23,663 nucleotides of DNA from JBASEY01 sp049652745 (GCA_049652745.1 JBASEY010000006.1:1-23663), one strand, 5' to 3'. Counted from the stretch's first letter, positions 15,098-23,663 are shown. The notes: a model not told the origin generated them from the letters alone. Translations and numbers: made by a program.

Positions 15098-16525
15098 ATG
15101 AAAAAGACTCAAATTTTAATGCTGATTGTCTGTCTGATACTGCCGGCTATTACAGGTATCGCCGCTGAATCTACCGAGTTGACTCTAAAACCCGGCCAAT
15201 GGATTGGAGCTATCGAGATCCCTGGAATGGGTGAATTGGCGATCGTTTTCAACATCGAATACGACGGAAAAGCTTATTCTGCAACATGTGACAGTCCGGA
15301 TCAGGGAGTGACCGGCCTGCCTGTCGAATCGGTCACGGTTACCGACAAACTGGTCAAATTGACCGTTCCATCGGTGATGGCCTGGTTCGAAGGGGAAATC
15401 CAGGCCGACGGCGCCGTCATCACCGGCAAATGGAATCAAGGCGGCCAAGCGCTGGTTTGCGAAGTCAAATTATCGGATACACCGTATTCGCCAAAACGGC
15501 CGCAGCACCCGGAAGCGCCTTTTCCCTATCAGGTGAAGGAAGTGGAATTTACCAACCCTGATGCTGATATTGTTTTAGCTGGAACATTGACGATACCGGA
15601 AGGCGAAGGCCCGTTTCCTGCGGTCGTACTGGTCGCCGGCTCCGGCCCGAACGACCGGGATGAAACCGTGTTCGGCCACAAACCTTTTCTTGTGCTGAGC
15701 GATTATCTGACGCGGCATGACATCATCGTTTTACGTTATGACAAGCGAGGCATCGGCGAAAGCAAGGGCGATTACAAGACGGCTACATCGGCGGATTTTG
15801 CGTCTGATGCTGTTGCCGCTTTGACATTTCTGCGCAAACAAGAAAAAGTGAACTCAGAAAAGGTCGGCCTGATCGGACACAGTGAAGGAGGATTGATTGC
15901 GCCGATGGTGGCGGCGGAAAAACCCGATCGCGTCAATTTCATCGTCATGATGGCCGGACCGGGTGTTCCAGGTCACGAATTGCTTCCGGTGCAACTGGAA
16001 ACGATTTTGACGCTATCTGGTCAAACACCGGAAGAAATCAACAAATCAAAAGAACAGCAGGATATGGTTTTTACTATTCTGCGCGAAGAGGCTGACTTGG
16101 AGAAAGCTGCTGAACGGTTAACCGAACTGGCCAAAAAATTGTATGCCGAGATGACCGAAGAGGAAAAAGCTCAAGAGGGCGCAACCGAAGAGGCAGTTAT
16201 CCAGGGAGCCTTGGCATCCAACACCGCCTGGCTCCGCTTCTTCCTAATGGCTGACCCACGGAATTATTTACGAAAAACTCAGTGCCCGACGCTGGCGATT
16301 TGGGGCGAGAAAGACGTGCAGGTTCCACCGGAACAAAACCGACCGGAAGTGGAAAAAGCCTTGGCGGAAGCCGGCAACAAGAATGTCGTTCTGAAAGTTT
16401 TTCCCGGAATGAACCATTTGTTTCAGACGGCTGAAACAGGTCAGGTTATGGAATACGGCAAAATCGAAGAAACCCTGTCACCGGATGTGCTCAAAGAAAT
16501 TGCTGAGTGGGTCAAAGCAAGATAA
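15098..16525 (+). CDS. exported alpha/beta hydrolase (esterase/peptidase-like)
   Basis: A 475-residue exported protein with signal peptide MKKTQILMLIVCLILPAITG followed by IAAES. Residues about 30-130 form a separate beta-rich region (QWIGAIEIPGMGELAIVFNI, then GKWNQGG) of the kind found N-terminal to some bacterial secreted hydrolases. The alpha/beta hydrolase core follows: AGSGPNDRDE near 180 (oxyanion region), LRYDKRGIGES near 212, nucleophile Ser262 in GHSEGG, Asp406 in WGEKDVQVP and His440 in FPGMNHLF. An acidic, probably helical lid lies at about 312-370. The layout resembles EstD-type carboxylesterases, though S9-type peptidase activity cannot be excluded. AGGAG lies eight bases before the ATG. 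It appears monocistronic, divergent from nadE and convergent with the ammonia-lyase gene. Confidence 0.85.
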   Translation: MKKTQILMLIVCLILPAITGIAAESTELTLKPGQWIGAIEIPGMGELAIVFNIEYDGKAYSATCDSPDQGVTGLPVESVTVTDKLVKLTVPSVMAWFEGEIQADGAVITGKWNQGGQALVCEVKLSDTPYSPKRPQHPEAPFPYQVKEVEFTNPDADIVLAGTLTIPEGEGPFPAVVLVAGSGPNDRDETVFGHKPFLVLSDYLTRHDIIVLRYDKRGIGESKGDYKTATSADFASDAVAALTFLRKQEKVNSEKVGLIGHSEGGLIAPMVAAEKPDRVNFIVMMAGPGVPGHELLPVQLETILTLSGQTPEEINKSKEQQDMVFTILREEADLEKAAERLTELAKKLYAEMTEEEKAQEGATEEAVIQGALASNTAWLRFFLMADPRNYLRKTQCPTLAIWGEKDVQVPPEQNRPEVEKALAEAGNKNVVLKVFPGMNHLFQTAETGQVMEYGKIEETLSPDVLKEIAEWVKAR

Positions 16526-16593
16526 TGCTTAGGGCGATAAAGCCTTAGTAAATAGACTGTTTATAAAAACAACTCAAACCAGGATTTCGACCG

Positions 16594-18201
16594 TCAAAAG
16601 CTTTCTTTTGTCAGTTCGAGCAATTCGCATGAACATAGGATGCCGATAGCTTTTTCCATATCCAGCCGCAGATACTGGTCTTCGTAAACAGGCGGAAAAT
16701 ATTGGTTAACGTGTTCAAACACTTTGGTCATCTGTGGACTCAGTTTATTCAAAGGTTCCGGCAGAAAATCCGACGTGATCTGAAGCGCTCTGACTGCGAC
16801 CAGAAGCTCGACGCCCATAATAACCGATAGGTTATAGATGATTTTTTCCAGATGCAGCACACCGATCGAGCCCATCGACACGAAATCTTCCTGATTGGCG
16901 GCAGTTGAAACGGATGTGATCGACGCCGGAGTAGCCAGGACGCGGCATTCCGCTGCACGTGCCGATGCTGCATATTGCGTGATCATCAAACCGGAATCTC
17001 CACCATCGGGATTGACGGCCAGGTCTTGCGGCAAACCGTAACTTTGAGCTTTATCGAGGATGGAAAACACCCGTTTGTTGGTCATCAAAGCTACTGCAGT
17101 CAAGGCGATTTTAACGGTATCGATAGCCGCCGCCAGGGGCTGACCATGGAAATTCGCGCCGCTTCTAGCGGAATAAATCCCATTATTATCCTTGAAAAAC
17201 AATGGGTTGTCAGTTGCAGAGTTGATTTCTATCGTCAGGGTATCCCGAAGTTTTTGGAGCGCTTCCCAGGCTGTTCCGTGAACCTGCGGAATCGCCCGAA
17301 AACTATAGCGATCTTGAACACGTTCGACCGCGGTGCCGGGCAACTGGTTTGGAAAAGCGATTTTTTGTGCTGCCTGAGTCGTGCGGGCCGACCCCTGCAG
17401 AAGCAGTCTCATCTGCCGCCCGATCACCACCTGTCCGGGATGAGGTCGATTGTCGGTTATCAGCTCGGAAAAAGCGTCTTTTTCGCCCCTGATCGCCTCC
17501 AATGACAACGCCGCCGTTATCGAAGCCTGCTTCAACAGTTTTTCGCTCTCATTCAAACAAAACACGCCGATGGCAGCAATAAAGCTGGAACCGTTCGTCA
17601 AGGCCATCGCCTCTTTAGCTCCCAATCTGATCGGTTCCAATCCGGCTTCAGCAAGCGCTTCCGGTGCGCTCATCAAACGCCCCTTGTAATAAGCCTTGGC
17701 CTCCGGCAAACCCAGCATCACGGCGGCAATCATCGCCAACGGAACCAGGTCGCCACTGGCTCCGACCGAACCCTCTTCCAATACCCACGGCGTCACGCCT
17801 TTATTCAGCATATCCACCATCAATCGGCAGGTTTCCGGCCGCACGGCGGACAAACCCAGCGCAAACGAGTTCAGCCGAATAACCATGATCGCCCGAACTT
17901 GCTCCAGCGGCAATGGATCACCCGTCCCGCAATTATGTGCTTTGACAAATCTGACCTGATAGGGTTCGAACTGATCGATCGAAATACCGACATCCTTCAA
18001 ATCGCCGCAGCCGACATTGGTGCCGTAAATTTTTATTTCAGGATGTTCTACAAGCTGCTTTTCCAGCCCTTCCCTGAATTCTTTCAGCATTGTCCACAGC
18101 GATTCCGAATAGTCCACGTGCACACCTTTTCCGGCAATGGCAACAACAGCTTCCGGCGTCAAACCTTTTCCCGTCAACAAAATCTTCGCGTTTCCTTCCA
18201 T
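16594..18201 (-). CDS. hutH: histidine ammonia-lyase family (MIO aromatic amino acid lyase)
   Basis: This 535-residue protein belongs to the HAL/PAL/TAL family, which removes ammonia from histidine, phenylalanine or tyrosine using a self-made MIO electrophile. The MIO triad Ala148-Ser149-Gly150 lies in GSVGASGDLVPLA. Other active-site positions are Tyr59 in IYGTNVG, His89 in KAHNCGTG, Asn203 in TNGSS, Tyr299 and Arg302 in DRYSFR, and Glu438 in NQEDFVSMGS. The NQED motif with Glu is the HAL-like form (PAL and TAL usually carry NQDV), which favours histidine. RAIPQVHG differs from the usual RCQPQVMG, so the substrate is not settled. No other hut genes are in the window. GGGGAG five bases before the ATG supports the start. 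It lies 34 bases after pilT and may be the last gene of the hydF operon. Confidence 0.82.
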   Translation of the reverse strand: MEGNAKILLTGKGLTPEAVVAIAGKGVHVDYSESLWTMLKEFREGLEKQLVEHPEIKIYGTNVGCGDLKDVGISIDQFEPYQVRFVKAHNCGTGDPLPLEQVRAIMVIRLNSFALGLSAVRPETCRLMVDMLNKGVTPWVLEEGSVGASGDLVPLAMIAAVMLGLPEAKAYYKGRLMSAPEALAEAGLEPIRLGAKEAMALTNGSSFIAAIGVFCLNESEKLLKQASITAALSLEAIRGEKDAFSELITDNRPHPGQVVIGRQMRLLLQGSARTTQAAQKIAFPNQLPGTAVERVQDRYSFRAIPQVHGTAWEALQKLRDTLTIEINSATDNPLFFKDNNGIYSARSGANFHGQPLAAAIDTVKIALTAVALMTNKRVFSILDKAQSYGLPQDLAVNPDGGDSGLMITQYAASARAAECRVLATPASITSVSTAANQEDFVSMGSIGVLHLEKIIYNLSVIMGVELLVAVRALQITSDFLPEPLNKLSPQMTKVFEHVNQYFPPVYEDQYLRLDMEKAIGILCSCELLELTKESF

Positions 18202-18235
18202 GATGACTCCCCAATTCGTGCGGGCGAACAGACCA

Positions 18236-19366
18236 TCAACCCGATAGTTCCGAATTATTCGTGTTTTCTCTCGACATGGTCTTCAACATTTCTCGAAGAA
18301 CCAAGCGTGATGAGATTCTGCGCGTCAGCTCTTCCAAACTGATAGCGCCTTCTTTATACAAATCCTGCAGACTTCTGTCCAACGTCTGCATCCCCTCCTG
18401 GCGACTGGTTTCCATAATCGACCGGGTCTGATGGGTCTTTCCTTCCCGTATATGTGCTGCGACTGCGCTGTTTCTTACCAGTATTTCCGTCGCTAACACT
18501 CTGCCATTCCCGTTGGCTCGTGGAATCAGTTGCTGAGCAATGACGGCGATCAGCGTAAAAGCCAATTGAGTTCTAACCTGCGTCTGCTGATGAGGTGGAA
18601 AGACGTCAATGATGCGGTCAATCGACTGCACGGCGTCGTTGGTGTGCAGGGTGGCGATGACCAAATGCCCGGTTTCCGCTGCAGTCAATGCCGCAGCAAT
18701 GGTTTCTTGGTCACGCATCTCGCCGATCAAAATCACATCCGGATCTTCCCTGAGAACATATTTTAACGCATTTCTAAATGAATGCGTGTCCGAATACACT
18801 TCGCGCTGATCGATAATGGACATCTTGTTTGTATGTATAAATTCAATTGGATCCTCGATCGTGACAATATGGCAGCGTCGATTGTCGTTGATGATATCCA
18901 GCATTGCCGCCATCGTCGTCGATTTGCCGGAACCCGTCGGCCCGGTCAACAATACCAGCCCGTTCTGCCGCAAAGCGAATTCCTTGACAATCGGCGGCAA
19001 ACCCAGATCATTTAGATTGGGTATATAGCTCGGTATCAGCCTGAACGCACCGGCGACCGCACCCCGTTGATAATACATGTTCACCCGAAAACGCATGTTG
19101 TCGCTGGTGCTCAAAGAAAAATCCAACTCCCGATTGCGCTCCAGCATTTCCTGTTGAGTTTCGTTTAAAATACTCCATAAAAGCTTTTTGGTATGCGTCG
19201 CATCGAGTTTGATGTTCATGGCAGGATGCAGGTCTCCGTCAACCCGCACCATCGGTGGAGCATCCGTGGTGATCAGCAAATCGCTGGCACCAACACTATC
19301 GGCATATTCAAACAACGCCTTCATATTCAGCTTGGCGCCCATCGTGTCAAAATCGAGTTTTTTCAT
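18236..19366 (-). CDS. pilT: type IV pilus retraction ATPase PilT
   Basis: A 376-residue hexameric secretion-type ATPase that powers retraction of type IV pili at the inner-membrane base. All family blocks are present: Walker A GPTGSGKST (142-150), Asp box VTIEDPIE near 168, Walker B ILIGEMRD near 212, and His box TGHLVIATLHTND near 232. The C-terminal PilT-specific AIRAGK motif appears as HIREGK (305-310). The ATG overlaps the stop of the upstream PilT-like gene as ATGA, so translation is probably coupled; Met9 or Met15 are less likely alternatives. It is slightly longer than typical PilT at both ends. No pilB, pilC or pilin gene is in the window. Confidence 0.92.
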   Translation of the reverse strand: MKKLDFDTMGAKLNMKALFEYADSVGASDLLITTDAPPMVRVDGDLHPAMNIKLDATHTKKLLWSILNETQQEMLERNRELDFSLSTSDNMRFRVNMYYQRGAVAGAFRLIPSYIPNLNDLGLPPIVKEFALRQNGLVLLTGPTGSGKSTTMAAMLDIINDNRRCHIVTIEDPIEFIHTNKMSIIDQREVYSDTHSFRNALKYVLREDPDVILIGEMRDQETIAAALTAAETGHLVIATLHTNDAVQSIDRIIDVFPPHQQTQVRTQLAFTLIAVIAQQLIPRANGNGRVLATEILVRNSAVAAHIREGKTHQTRSIMETSRQEGMQTLDRSLQDLYKEGAISLEELTRRISSRLVLREMLKTMSRENTNNSELSG

Positions 19367-20538
19367 GATAATAAAATACCAGCCTCCCCAAAGCCATTTT
19401 CGTCATCCGCTTCCGCAGGTTTACGATTACGCGTGTCGATGGAATCGATGCCCGTGAACATCCCCTGCATATTCAGCCGAAGTTCATCAGGATTCGTGGA
19501 TGCTCGCAAAGCAATTTCCGGATCGACTTTATTTTCTTTGATCAATTGCAACAGTGACTGATTGAGCGTACACATGCCCTGATCGACATTACGTTTCATC
19601 ACATCATAAATTTCCGAAAACCGACCTTCCGAAATAATTTTACGAATCGTCGATGTGGCTTTAAGAATTTCCAGTGCCGGGACACGTTCTTTTCGCTGTT
19701 TCATCGGCAGCAGGCGCATCGATACGATTCCAACCAAACTTCCGGCTAAATCTTGCCTGGCTTGATCCCGGGAATCAGCCGAAAAAAAATTCAGTAATCT
19801 ATCCAATGATTGCACGGCGCCGGTCGTATGTAACGTTGTCAGGATCAGGTGGCCGGTCAAGGCCGCCGCCAACGCGGTACGAACGGTATCCGAGTCACGT
19901 ATTTCGCCGATCAACACCACATCCGGATTTTGTCTGACAACGTGTTTCAACGCCGAGGCGAACGACCGGGTATCGAATCCGACATGCCGGTGATGAACCA
20001 AACACTTCTGCTCTTCGTGAACAAACTCTATCGGGTCTTCTATCGTCACGATATGCCCGCTGCGTGTCCGGTTGATATGGTCGATCATCGCCGCCATGGT
20101 CGTACTTTTGCCGCAACCAGTCGGGCCAACCACCAATATCAGCCCGGATGGCGCCTCCGCTAAATCAAGAATCGATGCCGGCAGATTCAAATCCTGGACA
20201 TTCAGTTTTCCGGTCGGTATTGCACGAGCGACCAGACCGATTTGGCCTTCATGACGAAACAGATTGATTCTGAAACGAGATAATCCCGGAAGTGTGTGAG
20301 ATATATCGATATCGCCCGTGGAAAGAAAGCGTTCCCGGGCAAGCGGAGTGAGAATGGAATCCGCATATTCCATCATTTTTTCCGGTGTCGGAGTCGGATA
20401 ATCCGTATAAACGATTTGACCTTGGATGCGCAATGCCGGTTTTCCCAGAGTGCGCAAAAACAGATCGGACGCTCCCATCACCAACATTTTTTGGAGATAA
20501 TCCGTCAAGGACCACAATTTTTCGGGTTTGTCGTTCAT
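19363..20538 (-). CDS. PilT/PilU-like secretion ATPase paralog
   Basis: I start this 391-residue protein at MNDKPEKLW (20538). The open frame extends to 20694, but that stretch lies inside hydF and is unlike any ATPase. Blocks: MLVMGASDLFLR near 18 (typical PilT N-terminal domain), Walker A GPTGCGKST (138-146), VTIEDPIEF, Walker B VLIGEIRD and the His box TGHLILTTLHT. The AIRAGK motif is degenerate (KIISEGRF), as in PilU and other PilT paralogs. It probably assists or modulates PilT in pilus retraction. The start follows the hydF stop by eight bases, with only a weak AAGAG upstream; the stop overlaps the pilT start by four bases. The C-terminal extension, rich in charged residues, has no recognised motif. 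Confidence 0.87.
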   Translation of the reverse strand: MNDKPEKLWSLTDYLQKMLVMGASDLFLRTLGKPALRIQGQIVYTDYPTPTPEKMMEYADSILTPLARERFLSTGDIDISHTLPGLSRFRINLFRHEGQIGLVARAIPTGKLNVQDLNLPASILDLAEAPSGLILVVGPTGCGKSTTMAAMIDHINRTRSGHIVTIEDPIEFVHEEQKCLVHHRHVGFDTRSFASALKHVVRQNPDVVLIGEIRDSDTVRTALAAALTGHLILTTLHTTGAVQSLDRLLNFFSADSRDQARQDLAGSLVGIVSMRLLPMKQRKERVPALEILKATSTIRKIISEGRFSEIYDVMKRNVDQGMCTLNQSLLQLIKENKVDPEIALRASTNPDELRLNMQGMFTGIDSIDTRNRKPAEADDENGFGEAGILLS

Positions 20539-20546
20539 ATCAGCTC

Positions 20547-21746
20547 TTACAATCCAAAAGGACGAATGACGCGATCCAGGACACCTTGCAGTTTTGAGAT
20601 CGCGACGCCGTAATTGGTGATCGGCACCTGACGTCTGACGGTTTCGGTGATGCGCCGCTGCATTTCCATTCTGTTCAACATACACGACCCGCAATGCACG
20701 ATCAGCTTGTATTTATCCAGGTCTTCAGGAAAATCATGGCCGGAGGCGACATCGAAATGGAGAGCTTTACCGGTATATTTTTTCATCCAATTGGGTATTT
20801 TGACCCGACCGATATCGTCTTCCTGAGCGTGATGGGAACACGCTTCAGCGATCAAAACGGCATCGCCGTCCTGCAATCGATCGATCACATCGGCGCCGGC
20901 GACCAACTGCGCGAGATCGCCTTTATGCCGAGCGAACAGGATCGAAAAAGTGGTCATCGGAATCGATTCCGGCGTTTGGCGGGCGACTTGAAGCACCACT
21001 TGAGAATCAGTGATGACAAGGGCCGGCGGCGAAGCAAGCGCTTCCAGTGCGGCTTGAAGCTGGTTTTCCTGAGCGACGACGGCGACAGCCCGGCGATCCA
21101 AAATTTCACGTATGACTTGTACTTGCGGTAATATCAGGCGTCCTTTCGGCGCAGACGCATCGATCGGCGCAACCAACACCACGGTATCTTCCCGGTCGAA
21201 CAAATCACCGACAAGGGCCGGTTCTTCCTTGAAATGCGAGGGCACTGTCTGAACCAATGCCTCCATAAACCGATCCAGCCCTGTTTTGGTTTCAGAAGAC
21301 ACGGCGACCCACGGAATTTCATTTGCCGTGCAGTATGAAACGATATCTTCCGACACTGTTCCCTGATCGATTTTATTCGCTACCAATATGATCGGTATTT
21401 TCAGGTCTTTGATCGTATCGAGCCATTCTTTTTCTGCCGGAAGAAGTTCTTTTCTGTCAACGACAAAAATGGCTATATCGGCACGCCATAAGATTTTTCG
21501 TGTGGCTTTGACACGTTTGGCGCCCAGATCGCCGCTGTCGTCGATACCTGCCGTGTCATAAAACGTGACAGGACCGACAGGAACCAATTCAAAGGGTTTG
21601 GCCACCGGATCGGTCGTCGTGCCCGGCGTATCCGATACGATCGCGATTTGTTGACCGGTGACGGCATTGATGAACGAGGATTTACCGACATTTCGCCGCC
21701 CGACCACGGCGATGACCACACGAACACCTCGAGGCGCTTTTTTCAT
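20547..21746 (-). CDS. hydF: [FeFe]-hydrogenase maturation GTPase HydF
   Basis: A 399-residue HydF, the scaffold GTPase on which the 2Fe subcluster of [FeFe]-hydrogenase is assembled before transfer to the apo-enzyme. The N-terminal GTPase domain has the P-loop GRRNVGKS (16-23), DTAG at 64-67 and ANKID at 123-127. The C-terminal domain carries the diagnostic cluster motif: Cys303-Ser-His305, 45 residues, then His351-Cys352-Gly-Ser-Cys355. Full length and apparently intact. AAGGG about seven bases before the ATG supports the start. The partner maturases HydE and HydG and the hydrogenase itself are not in the window. It heads a close run of genes with the two PilT-like ATPases, an unusual pairing. 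Its presence implies hydrogen metabolism and an anaerobic lifestyle. Confidence 0.95.
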   Translation of the reverse strand: MKKAPRGVRVVIAVVGRRNVGKSSFINAVTGQQIAIVSDTPGTTTDPVAKPFELVPVGPVTFYDTAGIDDSGDLGAKRVKATRKILWRADIAIFVVDRKELLPAEKEWLDTIKDLKIPIILVANKIDQGTVSEDIVSYCTANEIPWVAVSSETKTGLDRFMEALVQTVPSHFKEEPALVGDLFDREDTVVLVAPIDASAPKGRLILPQVQVIREILDRRAVAVVAQENQLQAALEALASPPALVITDSQVVLQVARQTPESIPMTTFSILFARHKGDLAQLVAGADVIDRLQDGDAVLIAEACSHHAQEDDIGRVKIPNWMKKYTGKALHFDVASGHDFPEDLDKYKLIVHCGSCMLNRMEMQRRITETVRRQVPITNYGVAISKLQGVLDRVIRPFGL

Positions 21747-21781
21747 ATCACAACCCTTTTGATTTTAATCGACAACGCTTT

Positions 21782-21799
21782 ATGAATCTCGGGATTCAT
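21782..21799. repeat. hairpin between the TlpA-like gene and hydF
   Basis: ATGAATC and GATTCAT are exact reverse complements separated by TCGG: a 7-bp stem with a 4-base loop, in the 73-base gap between the two genes. There is no clear T-tract on the minus strand, so it is a weak terminator candidate or a possible operator upstream of hydF. Confidence 0.35.
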
Positions 21800-21819
21800 T
21801 CTGTTCCCAACCAAAAAGG

Positions 21820-23349
21820 TTATTTTAACAGATCGTTGACCCAATATGTCAGATTCGTTTTCAATGCGGGTGAATAACCTCTTGATTCATAACGAATTTT
21901 GCCTTCTTTATCGACCAAACACATATAGGGAATTCCCTGAACGCCGTATGCCGCTCCCACCGCATCACCATTCAATAGCAGCCGCATGGCGAATTTCTCG
22001 GCGGTAAAATATCGTTTCGCCTCTTCGGGGTTCCGTTCCCAGGTATTGATACAGAATACCTCTACATCGTCCGGTTTGTGTTTTTTGGTCCAGTCATTGA
22101 GTTCCGGCATCGAGATTTTACAGGGGCCGCACCAGGTCGCCCAGAAATCCAAAATAACGACTTTTTTTCCTTTGAAATCGGACAGTTTCCATGTTTTTCC
22201 ATCGGGGTCTTTGAGTTCCCAATCCGGCGCTTCTTTTTCAATTTTCAATGCGACGGCGGCTTTGGCGCGGTCGGCTTCACCTTTATCCCATTCGGCTTTG
22301 ACTTTGGCGACGATGGTTTTCCACCGCGTATCTGAGTGGAGAGGCGCCAAGTCTTCTTCTTGCTCCAGGGCATCCACATCGTCAAATCCTTTGGCAACAG
22401 CTTTGTCCAAAATTTCAAACGCTTTATCCGTGTCACCTTTCTGTGTGTATAGAGTAGCGACCATAAAAAGTTTCTCGACATCCTCCATCGCACCTTTTTC
22501 GGAGGTGACATAGTCAATGGCTTGATCGAAAGCTTTACCGGTGACGAGCGCATAGATCGTCACGTTTTTTATGAAGTCTCCTTTCTGGTCTTCCGACAAC
22601 ATGCCTCTTCCAATCCATTGAGCGGCGCTTTTGTCAATGTATTCTTTCATCTTTTCTATCTGCTTCAGCCGCGCTGCTACGATAGCGGGATGGGTGAGAT
22701 CCAACCACTCTGCATTGATTTTCTCCGCTTCGATAAAAAGCTGAAGCGCCTCTTCGTCACGGCCTTCGTAAACCGCATGATAGGCCAAATATTTCAAGGC
22801 TTGGGCAGTGTGTTCACCAGCATCTTTCCAGCGCTTCACACAATTCAAATGTTTCTGATCCTGAGCAAAATCTTTTTCCAGCGCTTCAAGTTCTTCAAGC
22901 GAAACGCCTGCCTGCGCCAAATCCGGAGTTCCTTCCAGCGGTTTTTTGAACAACCACGTCGTATAAGTGTCGAACATCAGGGCATACGGCGTAAATGCAT
23001 CCGGATTCTTCTCGATGATACTCCGGCAATACGCAATCCTATCTTTCAGTTTGTCGATATCCGCGCCTTCCAGATAAATCAAGCGTTCTGAAAAAGCGGA
23101 GTCCGCTTTGATCTGATCCATACACTTGCCGGATTCTTCGGGCTCACTCGTTTTCCACATCCGGTAAAGTTGAAACGCAAATTCCAGATCCGGTGCATTC
23201 TTGATAAAATCACAAACAAATGCTGAGACCTCTTCCGGTGACCCGATTGTTCTCACTTTCTTCATGAATTCCTGCTGAGTATACTCAGCGGAAAAACACA
23301 CCATCACTCCAAATACCAGAACCCACGTTAACAACAGAAATTTTTTCAT
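21820..23349 (-). CDS. exported TPR-like protein with C-terminal TlpA-type thioredoxin domain
   Basis: A 509-residue exported protein with signal peptide MKKFLLLTWVLVFGVMVCFS followed by AEY. Cys18 lies in the signal region but no proper lipobox surrounds it. The middle (about 60-365) is helical with TPR-like repeats, for example ATLYTQKGDTDKAFEILDKA near 298. The last 135 or so residues form a TlpA/ResA-like thioredoxin domain: APDWELKDPDGKTWKLSDFK near 374, the active site WCGPC (Cys407 and Cys410) and the cis-proline in GIPY (Pro474). TlpA-like proteins reduce disulfides outside the cytoplasm, in cytochrome maturation or protein repair. The TPR part may recruit the client. AAGGAGG just before the ATG is a strong ribosome-binding site. 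The gene lies 51 bases downstream of the partial gene at the window edge. Confidence 0.87.
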   Translation of the reverse strand: MKKFLLLTWVLVFGVMVCFSAEYTQQEFMKKVRTIGSPEEVSAFVCDFIKNAPDLEFAFQLYRMWKTSEPEESGKCMDQIKADSAFSERLIYLEGADIDKLKDRIAYCRSIIEKNPDAFTPYALMFDTYTTWLFKKPLEGTPDLAQAGVSLEELEALEKDFAQDQKHLNCVKRWKDAGEHTAQALKYLAYHAVYEGRDEEALQLFIEAEKINAEWLDLTHPAIVAARLKQIEKMKEYIDKSAAQWIGRGMLSEDQKGDFIKNVTIYALVTGKAFDQAIDYVTSEKGAMEDVEKLFMVATLYTQKGDTDKAFEILDKAVAKGFDDVDALEQEEDLAPLHSDTRWKTIVAKVKAEWDKGEADRAKAAVALKIEKEAPDWELKDPDGKTWKLSDFKGKKVVILDFWATWCGPCKISMPELNDWTKKHKPDDVEVFCINTWERNPEEAKRYFTAEKFAMRLLLNGDAVGAAYGVQGIPYMCLVDKEGKIRYESRGYSPALKTNLTYWVNDLLK

Positions 23350-23400
23350 ATAGCCTCCTTATTGTTGGGCATCAAATCAAGGGAACTATACCGATTTAAA

Positions 23401-23663
23401 TCACGATTTCCAAGTGGTCAACTTTTTGACGATGTACCGCCATCCCATCAGGCTGTACCGTTTGAAATCATCAAAATTTTTGATGGATCGAAGCACGCGG
23501 GGGATTTTGCGCAGCACCGAATAATTCTGCATGGCAGCCCATTCAAATAAAATATCGCTGATTTGCGACCAGGTCAGTTTATCCAGAAAAATCGGCACGT
23601 TACCCTGAGCGGACACCAGTGTTTTGACGTCTTTTCTATCGGCATGATACCATTTGAAATCTG
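23401..23663 (-). CDS. unidentified protein, C-terminal part (runs off the window)
   Basis: The frame is open from the right edge to a stop at 23401, giving about 87 visible residues. A GTG at 23616 lies within it, but the frame continues upstream without a stop (DFKWYHADRKDVKTL precedes it), so the gene almost certainly begins outside the window. The tail is rich in aromatic and basic residues, with segments FLDKLTWSQISDILFEWAAM and FKRYSLMGWRYIVKKL. I do not recognise the family. It could be the C-terminus of a radical SAM or glycosyltransferase-like protein, but that is a guess. It is in the same direction as the TlpA-like gene and could share its transcript. Confidence 0.55.
   Translation of the reverse strand, partial: DFKWYHADRKDVKTLVSAQGNVPIFLDKLTWSQISDILFEWAAMQNYSVLRKIPRVLRSIKNFDDFKRYSLMGWRYIVKKLTTWKS

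Noticed and set aside
18530..20613. Numerous plus-strand open frames opposite the pilT genes and hydF
   Set aside because: They are antisense shadows of well-recognised minus-strand genes, have no ribosome-binding sites and show no family resemblance.
19363..20694. Longer 443-residue form of the PilT-like ATPase beginning at 20694
   Set aside because: The first 52 codons lie inside hydF and do not resemble PilT. The ATG at 20538, just after the hydF stop, gives a normal PilT N-terminus.

Overview
The window looks like chromosome of a little-characterised anaerobic, Gram-negative-type bacterium. Three things suggest this: an [FeFe]-hydrogenase maturase (HydF) and an oxygen-sensitive Fe-S cysteine desulfidase-type enzyme; two twitching-motility ATPases and several exported proteins; and secreted proteins with Pro/Thr linkers, a DUF1565-like domain and a hydrophobic C-terminal sorting-type tail. 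Such linkers and tails are common in under-sampled environmental phyla, but I cannot name the phylum from sequence alone.

Layout. 1-3283: a repeat-bearing gene-free stretch, then a cobalamin-binding-type radical SAM gene (+) convergent with a UPF0597/L-cysteine desulfidase gene (-), their 3' ends overlapping by 16 bases. 3284-4219: a gene-free stretch packed with short dispersed repeats, hairpins and a long imperfect inverted repeat. 4220-11212: a visibly AT-richer accessory island of exported proteins. It holds three predicted beta-propeller genes, two of them followed at once by an M23 (LytM-type) peptidase gene and the third by a broken surface-protein gene. 11213-12071: another gene-free, repeat-bearing stretch, including a second copy of the composite repeat seen on the left side of the island. 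12072-16525: conserved metabolism, with a PLP aminotransferase, glutamine-dependent-type NAD synthetase and an exported alpha/beta hydrolase. 16594-21746 (-): a probable operon hydF, PilT-like ATPase, pilT, histidine ammonia-lyase-family gene. 21820-23663 (-): an exported TPR-like/thioredoxin fusion and the 3' end of an unidentified gene.

Most notable points. (1) The island is built from a repeated two-gene module, exported propeller followed by M23 peptidase, with near-identical junctions, a decayed third unit and possible start-codon relics of further units. (2) The two M23 genes run into each other and overlap by 139 bases, and both have odd C-termini, which suggests a rearrangement joint. 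(3) The NAD synthetase has Gly in place of the glutaminase catalytic Cys. (4) Copies of one GGGGACAGAC-type repeat lie on both sides of the island in the same orientation.
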